This document shows, one piece after another, positions 1-11,190 of a DNA stretch of 64,000 nucleotides. The notes beneath the pieces are model-generated. The model was not told the DNA's origin. It ran no database searches and worked only from the letters and a program-made list of their open reading frames with translations. Each line of letters opens with the position of its first letter. The first letter of the stretch is position 1. The stretch lies in NCBI RefSeq assembly GCF_002776525.5, contig NC_045453.1:35755757-35819756 (forward strand), written 5' to 3'. The stretch comes from Piliocolobus tephrosceles. Its lineage: Eukaryota > Chordata > Mammalia > Primates > Cercopithecidae. A program made the translations under genes and the position numbers.

Positions 1-280
1 TGGGGTCTCCCTCTGTCTCCCAGGCTGGAGTGCAGTGGCGCGATCTCCATCTTGGCTCACTGCAAGCTCCACCTCCCGGGTTCACACCTTTCTCCTGCCT
101 CAGCCTCCCGAGTAGCTGGGACTACAGGTGCCTGCCACCAAGCATGGCTAATTTTTTTTATTTTTAGTAGACGGGGTTTCACCGTGTTAGCCAGGATGGT
201 CACAATCTCCTGACCTCATGATCCGCCCACCTCGGCCTCCCAAAGTGCTGGAATACAGGCGTGAGCCACCGCGCCCGGCC
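1..280 (-). mobile_element. Alu (cut by window start)
   Basis: This is an inverted Alu running from the T-rich side into the right arm and ending at the 7SL-like head (GCGCCCGGCC) at 280. Its poly-T tail lies outside the window. Confidence 0.95.
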
Positions 281-779
281 TGTCTGTCTTTTCTTTAAAT
301 CAGGATCTTTAATGGCAGCTTAATAGCCATCATTAGTATGTTAATAACCCCTCCTCCGCTCCGGGCTGTCTCTCCTCCCGTTTCCGGGCCATTGTCCTTC
401 ATTTGTGGGATGGCAATACCTGGAGGCCTCCGCTTGCCCCCTTGGGGACCCTGGACATCCGTCCCCCTGGGGGACACCCAAGCTGGGACGATGCCTGGGG
501 GATGCCCTCGTGGGAAGACCTCTCAGGAGCCCTCCAGCTGCAGTCTGCCTGTCGGCAGTGGGTACCGCCGGGCTGCCCGGCCCCTCCCCTCCACCGGGTC
601 CTGCCAAGTCGGTCAGAAGGAAAGATGGGCAGCAGTTGGAAATACACTTTTGACGGGAATTTACTTTATTGTGTTTAATTGAAAAGTGTGGAAGTCGAGG
701 CATGAATATTCAGTGTTGCCGGCTGCTGGCTTGGAGCTGAGGTCTGTGTTCTAACGCACCCAGCACGGGGCCTGTCCGA
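281..779. other. Unique noncoding DNA
   Basis: GC-rich sequence with an AT-richer patch around 295-350 and 645-700. Overlapping open frames on both strands are low-complexity and unlike known proteins. Nothing further is supported. Confidence 0.6.
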
Positions 780-940
780 GGGCGAGCGGCGGTGGGGAAG
801 CTATTAATTGAAATAGCTTCATTAATTAGTAATTAACAGCAGGGTAATGACTATGTCACGCATCGTATTTCAGTGGATGCCCTTCATGTGTTATGAGGCC
901 TTTAATTAAAGGACGTGCATTTTAATTAAAGGCGTGCTTG
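780..940. promoter_or_regulatory. Candidate homeodomain-rich conserved element
   Basis: This AT-rich island sits in GC-rich DNA. It holds a perfect palindrome with 9-bp arms GAAGCTATT/AATAGCTTC (797-820, 6-nt centre), several TAATTA/TAATTG homeodomain cores (821-840) and two copies of TTTAATTAAAGG at 901 and 921, each followed by (A)CGTGC. No repeat family is recognised. Confidence 0.5.
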
Positions 941-2185
941 GCCCTTTGGCCTTTGCAATACAAAAGACACTCCCAACTTTCAAAGAAGCTGACAGGGAGG
1001 CTGTGCCCGTGCAAAGGAGTGGGGGCTGCCGGGGGCGTCCACCTTCAGGGCACCCCTCGCCTTTCAGCCCAGCTCTGGCTGGTCCTCCTTGGAGTCCATT
1101 GGACAACCTGGTAGCCATGTGGGGTACAGCAGGGGCCCTGGGCCAGAGAGCCATGGATGGGGAGGCCAAGGCCCCTGTGTCCCCCCCTTGGGGTCCAAAC
1201 ACTCTTCTCTGCCCCTGCTCCCCCGCTAACTTATCTGTCTGATGGTTGGAAGTACAATGTCCGAGGGGCACCCAGGGACACTTGTCTCCTACACTGGTTT
1301 GCAGAAATTCTAGGGTCTTCCCATCTCAGCACTGCCTGGGCACCTTTGTGCCCATCGTGGGAGGGTGCCCTGCTAAGGCTGTTTTAAAACTGGCACCCAC
1401 ATTCTTTCCCTCAAGAGATGCAGCCTGTGTCCCCTCCCCTTGAATCTGGGGGTGGGGGCTTGTGACTGCTTCTGAAGCTAAAATGAGACTTCTGCAGCTT
1501 CTGCCTGTATGTCCTGGGCACTCACTCTCAGGACCCGGCCACCATGTTGTGAGGAACTGAATCATGCCACACAGGAGCCACCTGGAGAGGCCGGACATGC
1601 ACCTAGGGTGGGAGTGGGGGTGTCTGAGCTGGTTGGAGGAGGGAAGGCTGTTGACTAAGAGAACAGTCCCAGGATCCCTGGTGGCAGAAGGGGGCTGGCA
1701 GGGAGTGCTGGGCAGGGAATGCCTGCGTGCTGGCCCGAGTGCCAGTGCCAGCCAGCTGCTGCCCGGAGAGCCCTAGCCCTCTGTGGCTATCTGGCCTCTG
1801 CTCATGGCTGTTTGTTGCTCAGAGAGAATCTGACCAGCACTGACTCCACCTCCACCCCCCACCCCCCGAGGTGGGCAGCTGGACCTCAGAGTTGCTTCAG
1901 GAAAAAGTCCTCAGCCAATGGTGTCCGTGCCAAGGACAAACCTGAGAGGCCACTGAAAATGCCAGAGACATGCGGGATAAAATACAGCCTGTCCCATTAA
2001 ATTATTGAATGCCTTTAACATTAATTACCATCCTCCAAACCTGCAGTGGCTCACATCTTCCCTCCTTCCTCCGGCTTGGAGAACCTTCAGCTAGAACTCA
2101 GGCTGGAAATGTGTTTTACTGTTTTCCCTGTGCCCCTGTGATGCGGGGGTCTTGGGGGCACGCTCCCACCCCAGCACAGGAGCCG
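941..2185. other. Unique DNA with an old repeat remnant
   Basis: Mostly GC-rich unique sequence. Around 1386-1600 lies a diverged interspersed repeat recognisable by CTCAGGACCCGGCCACCATG and its surroundings, resembling an old MaLR/MLT-type LTR; the same family appears near 55780-56140. No gene is seen. Confidence 0.4.
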
Positions 2186-2343
2186 CAGGACTGCCTCTGG
2201 TGCCCCAGACCCACCCACACCAGCCCCACACCCACATCTGCCCCCAGTCTTCCCCCAGCAGGCACAGGACTGCCTCTGGTGCCCCAGGCCCACCCACACT
2301 AGCCCCACACCCATACCTCCCCCCAACCTTCCCCCAGCAGGGA
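2186..2343. repeat. 79-bp tandem duplication
   Basis: Two adjacent copies of a 79-bp C-rich unit begin CAGGACTGCCTCTGGTGCCC at 2186 and 2265. They differ at only a few positions. Confidence 0.9.
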
Positions 2344-2540
2344 GGCTCTGGATCTTTCTGCCCCCTTCTCCCCTTGCCATCTATTTTTAGGGCTGCCTAT
2401 AGGAACGTTTTCCGTGAACAGAATCCGGAACTCTCACACAGACAGGCTGGGGTGGGTCTGACGGTGTGGTGTGAGTTAACCTCTGCTGCCCTAGCAGGGC
2501 CCTGTGACAGGGCAGCCTAAACAATAAGAATGAGTTTTCT

Positions 2541-2843
2541 CAGCAGGGCACAGTGGCTAGAATCCCAGCACTTTGGGAGGCCAAGGCAGGAGGATTGCTT
2601 GAACCCAGGAGTTTGAGACTAGCCTGGGCAACATAGCAAGATCCCGTCTCCACAAAAAAGAAGAAGAAATATTAGCCAGGTGTGGGTGTGCGAGCCTGTA
2701 GTCCCAGCTACTCCAGAGGCCGGGGTGGAAGGATGGCTTAAGCCCAGGAGGTCAAGGCTGCCATGAGCTATGGTTGTGCCACTGCACTCCAGCCTGGGCG
2801 ACACAGCAAGACCCTGTCTCAAAAAGCAAAAACAAACAAAAGA
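2541..2843 (+). mobile_element. Alu, older subfamily
   Basis: Full-length dimeric Alu in sense orientation with a divergent head (GGGCACAGTGGCTAGAATCC) and an interrupted A-rich tail. The divergence suggests AluJ or AluS age. Confidence 0.9.
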
Positions 2844-3440
2844 AATGAGCTCTCTCCCACTTTTGGAGCCCAGAAGACTGAGATCAAGACCAGGGCTGGT
2901 TCCTCTGGAGGCCACTCTCTTCCCTGTGTCCTCTTGGTCATCCCTCTGTGTGAGTCTGTGTCCAAATTTTCTCTTCTAATCCAGCCAGAATGGATTAGAA
3001 CCAACCCCAATGACCTCAGTGTGCCCTCCTTACCTCTTTTTTTTTTTTTGAGACGGAGTCTCGTTCTGTCTCCCAGGCTGGAGTGCAGTGGCCGGATCTC
3101 AGCTCACTGCAAGCTCCACCTCCCGGGTTTACAACATTCTCCTGCCTCAGCCTCCAGAGTAGCTGCGACTACAGGCGCCCGCCACCACGTCCGGCTAGAT
3201 TTTTTTTTGTATTTTTTAGTAGAGACGGGTTTTCACCGTGTTCGCCAGGATGGTCTCCATCTCCTGACCTCGTGATCCGCCCGTCTCGGCCTCCCAAAGT
3301 GCTGGGATTACAGGCTTGAGCCACCGTGCCCGGCCCCTCCTTACCTCTTTAAAGACCCTAACTCCGAATGAGACTGCACCTGAGGTGGGAGTTAGGGCTT
3401 CTGCACAGGAACTGGAGGGACACAGTTCAGCCCAGCACAG
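2844..3440. repeat. Old interspersed repeat split by an Alu
   Basis: 2930-3036 and 3336-3440 together resemble a common ancient primate repeat (TAATGACCTC-like, then CTCTTTAAAGACCC, then ACACAGTTCAGCCCA). The Alu at 3037-3335 interrupts it. The family name is not assigned. Confidence 0.55.
3037..3335 (-). mobile_element. Young AluY with target-site duplication
   Basis: Inverted full-length Alu with a pure 13-nt T tail. It is flanked by exact direct repeats CCTCCTTACCTCTTT, one before the tail and one after the head at 3336. Plus-strand GGCCGGATCTC in the right arm is a form I associate with Old World monkey AluY. Confidence 0.93.
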
Positions 3441-6400
3441 CAAGGCTTCATTCCCGCCTGCCCTGGACCCAGGGCCTACCAAGCAGTGAGGCTGCCCGAG
3501 AGTGTACGACAGCCTGGCGTTGCCCCGGCGTTGCCCCGACCTCCTTGGGGACTGAGGGGTTGTGGCAACAGACAGCTCACAGCTGAGCCCCTCTCCTGGG
3601 TCTCACGCTGGCAAGTTGACGACTGATCAGCAGGGGGATCAACCCTGAAGCCGCGGAGGCTCCAGAGCACCTGTGGGCCGCAGAAGCTCCTGTCGGGGCC
3701 ACATCGCACCCTAACTTCTCCCCCGCCCTGCCTTGCCCCCCAGCCCCAGAACTCTCCCTCGGCAAATCTCCATCTCCGTCAAGTTTGCGGGGGCCTGGCC
3801 TAAGGCAAGACCCCAAGCCCCTTGCTGGGAGGGCTCCCAACAGACCCTCCATATTAATAAGGAAAGAAATGCTAAACTGGGTTGAGAGGACCACGGCAGA
3901 TGACATGTTCAGCCACAATCCCACAGGACTCAGTTCAGCCAGGAGGAAGCTGGGGACAGATGGAGCCCTGGGGATGGGTTCAGGCAGGCGGTGCTGCCAC
4001 AGGGGACGTGGCTCTGTGGTGAGAGGGGTGACACAAGCTCCAGAGCCGGGAAAGCTGGGCCTGGAGTGTCTGTCAGCCCCACAGAACCCTCCCGAGGCGT
4101 GGAGATGCCAGCTGCACTATTCCAATGGCTGTGCCCTGTGTGCAACGGGACGCTGTGCCTGCAACATGCACTGTTATTACGTGTCATTATAAACAAAATA
4201 GAAACCCCCACCAGATGCCGCACCCACTAGAATGGCTGGAACTGTGATCCACGGGAGGATCAGGAGGGGCTGAGGCCGTAGGGGGTCCCAAGAGCCTGCC
4301 TGGTGTCAGGGAGCTGCTGACACCCCTGTGAAAGTGGAGCACATGGACGTGGCCCCGAACCGTCCCCACCACCCTGCTGGGGCGGCCAGTCCCTGAGAGG
4401 GTACGAGGCCAGGGTGGGGTCTCACAGTTCCCGTGTGGTGGCCAGGGTGGGGTCTTACAGCTCCCGTGGGCTGTCTCCCCTCCTGGTGCACTTCCTTTTT
4501 CTGGTTTTAGGATGTCACCTTGATGGACTTCACAGAACTGCATACCGTTGTCTGAGAAGGTGAAACACACGAGTGAACGGAGGGAAGTAGCGCTGCCCGG
4601 GCATCCTCTGGGGTTTGGTCAGTATCCTTCGAGCTGCTGGCATCTGTGCGCCGCGGTCCCCCTGTGCCTCCTGCTGGGAAGCGTTCTCCTGCCAGGTCGT
4701 AGGGTCTCTCGTCCAGGGCAGCGGCTGTCCCACCCCCCTCTCCCTCTGCTGAGACACCCCTGCTCAGCAACCCCCTCCCTGGGCCTCGCCAGGGACACAC
4801 ACCAGGGGGCTGTGAGCCCCAGAGGCCAAGAAAACTGCTCCCTGCTTCCAACCTTGGACACCACCTCAACTGTCCCAGGTGGCTGAGAGTGGGATCCGGG
4901 ATTGGCTACTTCCTTTGGGCATCTCCCTGCCATTTATACCCAGGCCGTCCTCCTTCCTTCCTCCCCCCGAGCCAGGATAGTCCCGGGCAAGGATGGGAGG
5001 ATTGCGCACCTGAGCAAGGCCCAGAGCCTTTCCTGAAGCTCATTTGGGCAATTGGGGGCTGGAGTTCCCCCTGCCCAGCCCAGGAAGACTCAGCCTCCAC
5101 CCCCTCCATGGTCTCTGAGTCTCGGTTCTGCTTCTGCAGCTCCTTCTGTCCCCAGGCGTCCTCTGTTCCCTCAGCCTGAGCCAGTGTGGGGAAGCTGGAG
5201 ACAAGCCCTGAGCAGCCGGGCCCCTCCTCTTCAGGGCGCGAGTTGGGCACGGGCAGCACTTCTCACCCCGTTGTCCTGGGGGGCGGAACTTGGTGGAGGA
5301 CAGTGCCGTCCAGGGACGGGGGGACCCTCGGAGGCTGGGGTGTTTCCTGTGGACGCTCAGTGACCATTGGGGTTTCTCACGGGGCCTGAGGGGTTTTCAG
5401 GGAAGGAGCTGTCTCCGCCCTTTAGGCTGTTTATGTGCTCCCTGAGCCGCCATTTTTTTCCCCAAATAGACAACCTGGACACAGGCTCGGGAAGGCACCA
5501 GCGCAACCGACCGCTGCCCCCACGCTGACCCCAGGACAGTCTGTCTCTGTGTTTCTGCCAGCATCCCATGCGGCAGATGGTTTTAGGAGGGACTTTCCAG
5601 GACATTCCCTTGCTAAGCCGAGGGAACTCAAGGATCACCAGTCACGTACCCAGTTTTCAAACATTTCCCATTTCCATGTTTCATTGGAGGAAATGATTTT
5701 ACCAACATTAATTCTTTTATGTGGGAAACTTAGAACAAGCCTTGGCCACTGTCAGAATTTGCCAATTATCATGTCCCATCTCTCTTGGGCACCTTCATTT
5801 TCCTGGCCAGGTTTGAAGCTCTAGCTGACGTCAAGTGGAGGTCGTTCTCCCATCGGCCTTTAGTGGGTAACAAACGTGACCCTGAGCTCAACAGCACTGC
5901 ACAGGCCCCAGGCAAAAGCAGTCGAAAACCTGGATCAAGAATGTTTGGGGCCCAAACAGCTGAGCCAGGGCCTCCCAATAAGAGCTGAGAACACATACTG
6001 GCTCCTGTGCCTGACCAGAGCTCGATGCCCTAGCTGGTCCTCCCCTCATCCAGCGAGGGCCAAGGACGTGGCTCTGTCTGGCTGGGCCCTCTCTGCCCCC
6101 TCTGCCAGGAAGGCTGAGGTGACAGCAGCTCTGCCCATAATGGAGCTTTCTGCCCCTCCCACTGCAATACACAGCTCGTGATGGTCTTGGATTTTCCACA
6201 TAGATCGGTCCATACGGAGTAGTGACCATGGGCAGCAAGCGGCTCAGGCCCGCCCTGTCCCTGGGCAAGTTGGGGCCTGGGAGAGGACAGACAGATGCTC
6301 AACACTCCAGCATGGAGAGCCCCTCAGCATGGCTCAGGCTGCTCCAGCTCCTTCATTAGCGTCCCTGCCTGCAGTGCAGACCCACTCTGGGCCACAGGCT

Positions 6401-6919
6401 CCTGTCCCCAGTCATCTCCAGGATTGCCCTAATTGGCGGCTTCTCGGCAGCTCTCAGAGAGAAGAGTGAGGGGCAGCGGCCATCCCCCTGTGGGCAGAGA
6501 GCTGCCGTCTCAGCCAGTGTGCAGGGGACCCTGCAGGGGACGCGAGGAGACAGGACTGCCTGCCAGCCCTGCCCAACCCTGCTGGCTGGACGCTGTCTAG
6601 AGCTGGCAAGGAAACTTGGTTTGTTTGCAGAAAAACGAAGAGAGGAGAATAGCCTCTGAACGCATGCAGCCCACCGTTGCCAGATTTGACTGGGTCCTTT
6701 CATTCCAGCGGCCCCAGGCAGGGACAGGTGGCTACCCTGCCAGTTCTGGTCTGCAGTCCTAACCCTGCCTCTCAGGCTCAAGTGCACCCTCCATCGCTGC
6801 CCAGCCGGGCTGCGGTGCCTGCTCAGGGGGAGGCCCTCTCTGCACTCAAACCAGGGGTGTCTGTCCCGGACAAAATCAGTCCCATCTTCCTTTGCTCACC
6901 AGCACCATTCAAAGGGGGT
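3441..6919. other. Unique noncoding DNA
   Basis: About 3.5 kb of GC-rich sequence without recognised repeats or genes. A moderately AT-rich patch at 5640-5790 could be regulatory. Open frames up to 143 codons occur on both strands; none resembles a known family. Confidence 0.55.
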
Positions 6920-7270
6920 TGAAGAATAAATGTTTTCCTAAGTTTTAGCTGACATTCAATTTTAATGACTTTTTAAACAAAGTAGCTGTTAAACGTGCAA
7001 TGTTTTACGGTTTCCTGATGTCTGACAGGTGTTTTTGCCCATGTGGGAAGCAGATGCTAATCGCATTCTCCCTAATAGCTCATAAATAATAAGCACTGCG
7101 CGTTCCCTTTGTGCGCAGTGCTGCCAGTGGCCAATTTGCTCTTCAGAAGTGGCCACGCTGCCTGTCAATCAGCTCTCGCCGGAGGCACTTTTTGGTGATT
7201 AGAAGCCCCTTGGAGAGCGAGAACTCCAAATTAGTTTTAAATAAAAAATAAGAATATTCATGCTGCTGAA
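6920..7270. promoter_or_regulatory. Candidate conserved element with a perfect hairpin
   Basis: This is AT-rich unique sequence with motifs such as CATAAATAATAA and TTTAAATAAAAAATAAG, abutting a CpG-rich block. At 7092-7122 it contains a perfect inverted repeat with 10-bp arms (AGCACTGCGC/GCGCAGTGCT) around an 11-nt centre. It resembles a developmental enhancer; function is inferred from composition only. Confidence 0.5.
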
Positions 7271-7289
7271 CATCTAAAGGTAAAGGAGA

Positions 7290-7540
7290 CAACACAGTCC
7301 AAACCTGCGGCCTGGGTCCGGCGTCGCTGGCGGAGGGGCCGCGCGCCCAGACCCACCGGGGCCCCCGGGGACGGGGTGCAGACGGCACCGCACAGCGCGG
7401 CACGGGGCGCACAGAGAGGCACGGGCGGGGTGACAGGCACGGAGCCGCTCGCGGGAGGGGCTCAGGCAGCCTCCTGTCGCTGAAACGCGGGTCACACGAG
7501 AGCTCGGCTGCGTTCCGGGACCGGCGTAATTGGCAGGCTC
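7290..7540. promoter_or_regulatory. CpG-rich block beside the hairpin element
   Basis: Dense CpG (GGCGTCGCTGG, CCGCGCGCCC, GCCGCTCGCGGG) is confined to about 250 bp, next to the AT-rich element at 6920-7270. It could be a small CpG island marking an unannotated noncoding-RNA promoter, or a Polycomb-bound enhancer. No open frame resembling a known protein is seen. Confidence 0.45.
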
Positions 7541-9104
7541 CAGGCAAGAGCGCTCATGCTGACTGGCGCCTTTGCCGGGACTTGAAAGCCGGGGAGGGGA
7601 TGTGCCTGTCTCCTTGAGAGGAGAACAAATGTTCCCTTTGAAGAAGTTTGCGGTGAGCGGGGCCGGTGTCAGAGGAGACGGCTTCTGGAGTGGCGGGCGG
7701 TGGCGGCAGGTGGCGGCGGGTGTCTGGCCCTGCCCCTCCCCCGCCCCCCGCCCCCCTTCCCTCCCTTTCCCCCTCCCCCCAGCAACCTCCGTGGGTCTCT
7801 CCTCTGGGGCAGGCTCAGCTGGGCGGGCGCCGCTGCCACCCCCGTCCTCAAAGTCACCTCATGCTGTTGTCCCTTCTGTGCATCAGGATGGGGCCTGTGC
7901 ACCCTTCTGGGGTTCCTGCTGGGCTCCCCTCCGCCCCAGGCTCTGTCCATGGTGCTGGGAAGTCCCAGCATCTTCCCAGGTTCGGAAAACTGCATGAATC
8001 AGCTCATGCAGTGGGGAAGTGGGACCCTGGGCTAGGGGAAGCCAGGCGCGGTGTCCTCCGGGGAGAGAGGCCATGAAGAGCTGGGGAGGGCAGGCAGGGC
8101 TTCGGGACCAGTTTGGGCAAAGGCTGGGTGGGTTTGGGGGCGGGGGTTTAACGTCTCTTTGTGAGAATCCAGGACAGGCGAGGGCTCCAAGGGTGAGTTG
8201 GCTGCATGGAACCCTCTGGAATCTTCTGACCCTCAGTGTGCTCCTTCCCATGCTGAGGTGACCCGGGTGACCCACTCTGAGGCCTGGGGGCTGTCTCCCT
8301 CCTCACCAGCGTGAAGCCTGTGGACCGTGGGTGCAGGTGTGAGGCCTCAGGGTCCAGTGGGCCAGGGAGCGGCCAGACCAAGACCTGCTGGGTGGCAGTA
8401 AGCAGGCCCTTGGTGGGATAGAGACTGGGGGACCAGGACTCCACTTGGGCTGGGGACAGCAGAGGGCCCTGGACATTGGGAGAAGGGGGCAGGCTGAGAG
8501 AGGGGCAGCAGGAGGCAGCAGGAGCAGGCTGGGCCCGTCTGAGGCTGGTGAGGCCTTGAGTGCAGGGACCCTGGAAGGCAACCAGCAGTGCCCAGCTCTG
8601 GCCTCCTCCAGAAGTGCTCCAACAGCAGAGAGGCCCCAACCACTCCCCACCTCTCTCCACTTCCTCCCGGGGTTTCCTTCCAGTGACCACATCTGCCAGG
8701 CCATAAGCTTGGGGAGGACCCCCATCTCTCCAGACCCCACCTGGTTCTCCACACTGAGGGTGCCCTGCCCTGTGTCTTCCCTGTGCTCAGAGGCTCTGGA
8801 GGTCCCTGACAGCCCTAGAGCTGGGCGTCCTTCTCTGCTGGACGCCAGAGCTGTGAGCCCAAGGGGCCAGGAGTGCAGCCTGCCCTCAGGATCTGCCATG
8901 AGAAGCCTTCGGGTTCTCAGGCCTGGGGGCAAGTCCTGGGTCAACCCCATCTCCCCTGTCCCAATCCTGTGGGCAGTGGGGAGCGAACATGGAGGAGGTC
9001 ACATGTTTAAGCCTGAAAACAAATGATGCCCTCCCACCTCACCCTGGCTGGCCCACGGCCACTGCCCCTGGGACCATTTCACGGCTATAACTCTTGTCCT
9101 TCCT
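7541..9104. other. Unique GC-rich DNA with a G/C-tract switch
   Basis: Unique sequence. At 7691-7720 a G-rich run (GGCGGGCGGTGGCGG) is followed at 7731-7780 by a nearly pure C/T tract. The longest overlapping frames, near 8148-9026 on both strands, are typical of CpG/GC-rich noncoding DNA and have no recognisable domain. Confidence 0.5.
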
Positions 9105-9195
9105 GGCTTTCCAACTAATGCATTGTGATTGGGCTAATGCATTGTTAATTAATAGGCAAAGACAAATCCATTTCATGGCCCATGCATTCTGGAGT
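9105..9195. promoter_or_regulatory. Candidate POU/homeodomain element
   Basis: CTAATGCATTGT occurs twice, 19 bp apart (9115-9126 and 9134-9145). It is followed by TTAATTAATAGG and another ATGCATT at 9181-9187. The block is AT-rich in a GC-rich context, without a recognisable repeat. Confidence 0.45.
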
Positions 9196-9988
9196 TGGCT
9201 TCCAGAGGTTCTGCAGGCGGGACTGAGACCCAGCCGGGGGAGGTGCTGGTGGCTGAGCCCTCTCCAAGTGGATGGCGGAGGAGCCAGCTGCACCTCGATG
9301 GCTCACACGGGCAGGGAACCCGGGTTGTTCCTGGAAGGGGGAAGAGGGAAGCTGTGGAACCCATGGGTGGCCTTAAAGGTGGCTGAGAAGAGGGTGGGGG
9401 ATGGTGGTGCCTCCTTACCTGCCCTCACAGAGGACTGAGGGCCCTGCCCCAAAACTGCAGGCCCGTGGCCTCCCCGGCGGGCACACAGAATGGGGTGTCC
9501 GTCACAGATATTTGAACTACCCTCATCATCCCCACCCCCTTCCTACAGTGGCAACCCCTGCGCTCAGGGCAAAGAGCAGACCCCTCCCTGTCCCCAGTAC
9601 AGGCCCCTGACCTCCATTCCAACAGGGGCACCTGGCACCGCCCTCCCCAATCTTAGTCCCCCTCCCCCACCCACACACCCTTTCCCCTTCCCTGAGCACC
9701 CTCATTGCTGCCTCAGGGCCCTGCATGTGCTGTTCCCCTGCCTGGATGCCCATCCCTAGGGTCACCTCCTCCAGGAGGTCTTCCTTCTTCTCAGGCTGAG
9801 TTACTGCTGTGCCTGCTCTTGACTGGGGATTCTACTGCGGTGAGGCCAGGCCATTCTTGTCCATCAGCATGTCCTCAGCAGGCACGCAGAGGCCTATGCC
9901 CATCAGTCAGTGCTGACAGGGTTAAGGCTGCGACCATCAACATCAGCGCCATCTCTTCTTTGTGATTATCTTTGTCAAGAATGTGCCA
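9196..9988. other. Unique noncoding DNA
   Basis: GC-rich sequence with no recognised gene or repeat. Confidence 0.5.
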
Positions 9989-10281
9989 GGCCGGGCGCGG
10001 TGGCTCAAGCCTGTAATCCCAGCACTTTGGGAGGCCAAGATGGGCAGATCACAAGGTCAGGAGATCGAGACCATCCTGGCTGGCACGGTGAAACCCCGTC
10101 TCTACTAAAAATACAAAAAACTAGCCGGGCGAGGTGGCGGCGCCTGTAGTCCCAGCTACACAGGAGGCTGAGGCAGGGGAATGGCGTTAACCCGGGAGGC
10201 GGAGCTTGCAGTGAGCCGAGATCGCGCCACTGCACTCCAGCCTGGGCGACAGAGCGAGACTCCGTCTCAAAAAAAAAAAAA
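9989..10281 (+). mobile_element. AluY ending at an assembly gap
   Basis: Full-length sense Alu with a GGCTCAAGCCTG head and CTAGCCGGGCGAGG in the middle, matching Old World monkey AluY features. Its A tail runs straight into a 100-N gap. Confidence 0.95.
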
Positions 10282-10381
10282 NNNNNNNNNNNNNNNNNNN
10301 NNNNNNNNNNNNNNNNNNNNNNNNNNNNNNNNNNNNNNNNNNNNNNNNNNNNNNNNNNNNNNNNNNNNNNNNNNNNNNNNN
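10282..10381. other. Assembly gap, 100 N
   Basis: A run of exactly 100 N, the conventional placeholder for unknown length. It separates the poly-A tail of one Alu from the start of another. Confidence 0.99.
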
Positions 10382-10659
10382 GTGGCTCACACCTGTAATC
10401 CCAGCACTTTGGGAGGCCGAGGCAGGCGGATCATGGGGTCAGGAGATCGAGACCATCCTGGCCAACACGGTGAAACCCTATCTCTACTACAAATACAAAA
10501 AATTAGCCAGGTGTGTGGTGGGTGCCTGTAATCCCAGCTGCTCGGGAGGCTGAGGCGGGAGAATGGCGTGAACCCAGGAGGCGAAGCTTGCAGTGAGCTG
10601 AGATCGCGCCACTGCACTCCAGCCTGAGCAACAGAGTGAGACTTTGTCTCAAAAAAAAA
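10382..10659 (+). mobile_element. Alu lacking its first bases at the gap
   Basis: Sense Alu beginning GTGGCTCACACCTG, so only about 11 bases of the head are missing into the gap. It ends in a short A tail at 10659. Confidence 0.93.
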
Positions 10660-11190
10660 GGTGCCAAAATACACATAACAAAAAACTCACCATTTCAGCC
10701 ATTGTTTTTTTGTTTTGTTTTGTTTTGTTTGTTTGTTTGTTTTGAGGCAAGCCCAGGCTGGACTACAGTGGTGCAATCACAGCTCACCATAGCCTTGACC
10801 TCCTAGGCTTAAGCAATTCTCCCGCCTCAGCCTCCCGAGCAGCTGAGCTACAGGCTCGCACCACCACTACCAGCAAATTCAGCCATTGTTAAGTGTGCTT
10901 TTCAGTGGCATTAAGGACATTCATAATGTTGTGCAACCATCACCACCATCTACTTCTAGAATCTTTTCAATTTGTCAAAACATGCCTTGTACCTGTAAGC
11001 CATCACTCCCAACCCCCTGCCCCCAGCCCCTGGCAACCACCAATCTCCTTGTTGTCTCCGTGGCTTTGAGATTTCTGACATTTCATGAAAGTGGAATCAT
11101 AAGTACCCTTTGTGTCTGGCCTCTTCCACGGAGCGTCGAGTTTTCAATGTTCGCCCCTGTTGTAGCGGGAATCCGTGCTTCACTTACACT
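10660..11190. mobile_element. Old L1 3'-end fragment
   Basis: 10660-10702 and 10891-11190 match a widespread mammalian L1M 3' UTR-like sequence (AAAATACACATAAC; TTCAGTGGCATTAAGGACAT; TTGTGCAACCATCACCACCA). The Alu-derived piece at 10703-10876 interrupts it. Related copies lie at 36850-37330 and 41889-42240. Confidence 0.65.
10703..10876 (-). mobile_element. Alu monomer/half element with target-site duplication
   Basis: Inverted half-length Alu with a TTTTG-rich tail, inserted in an L1 fragment. Exact direct repeats TTCAGCCATTGTT flank it on both sides. Confidence 0.85.

Noticed and set aside
2763..3275. 170-codon plus frame
   Set aside because: Composed of translated Alu and old repeat sequence.
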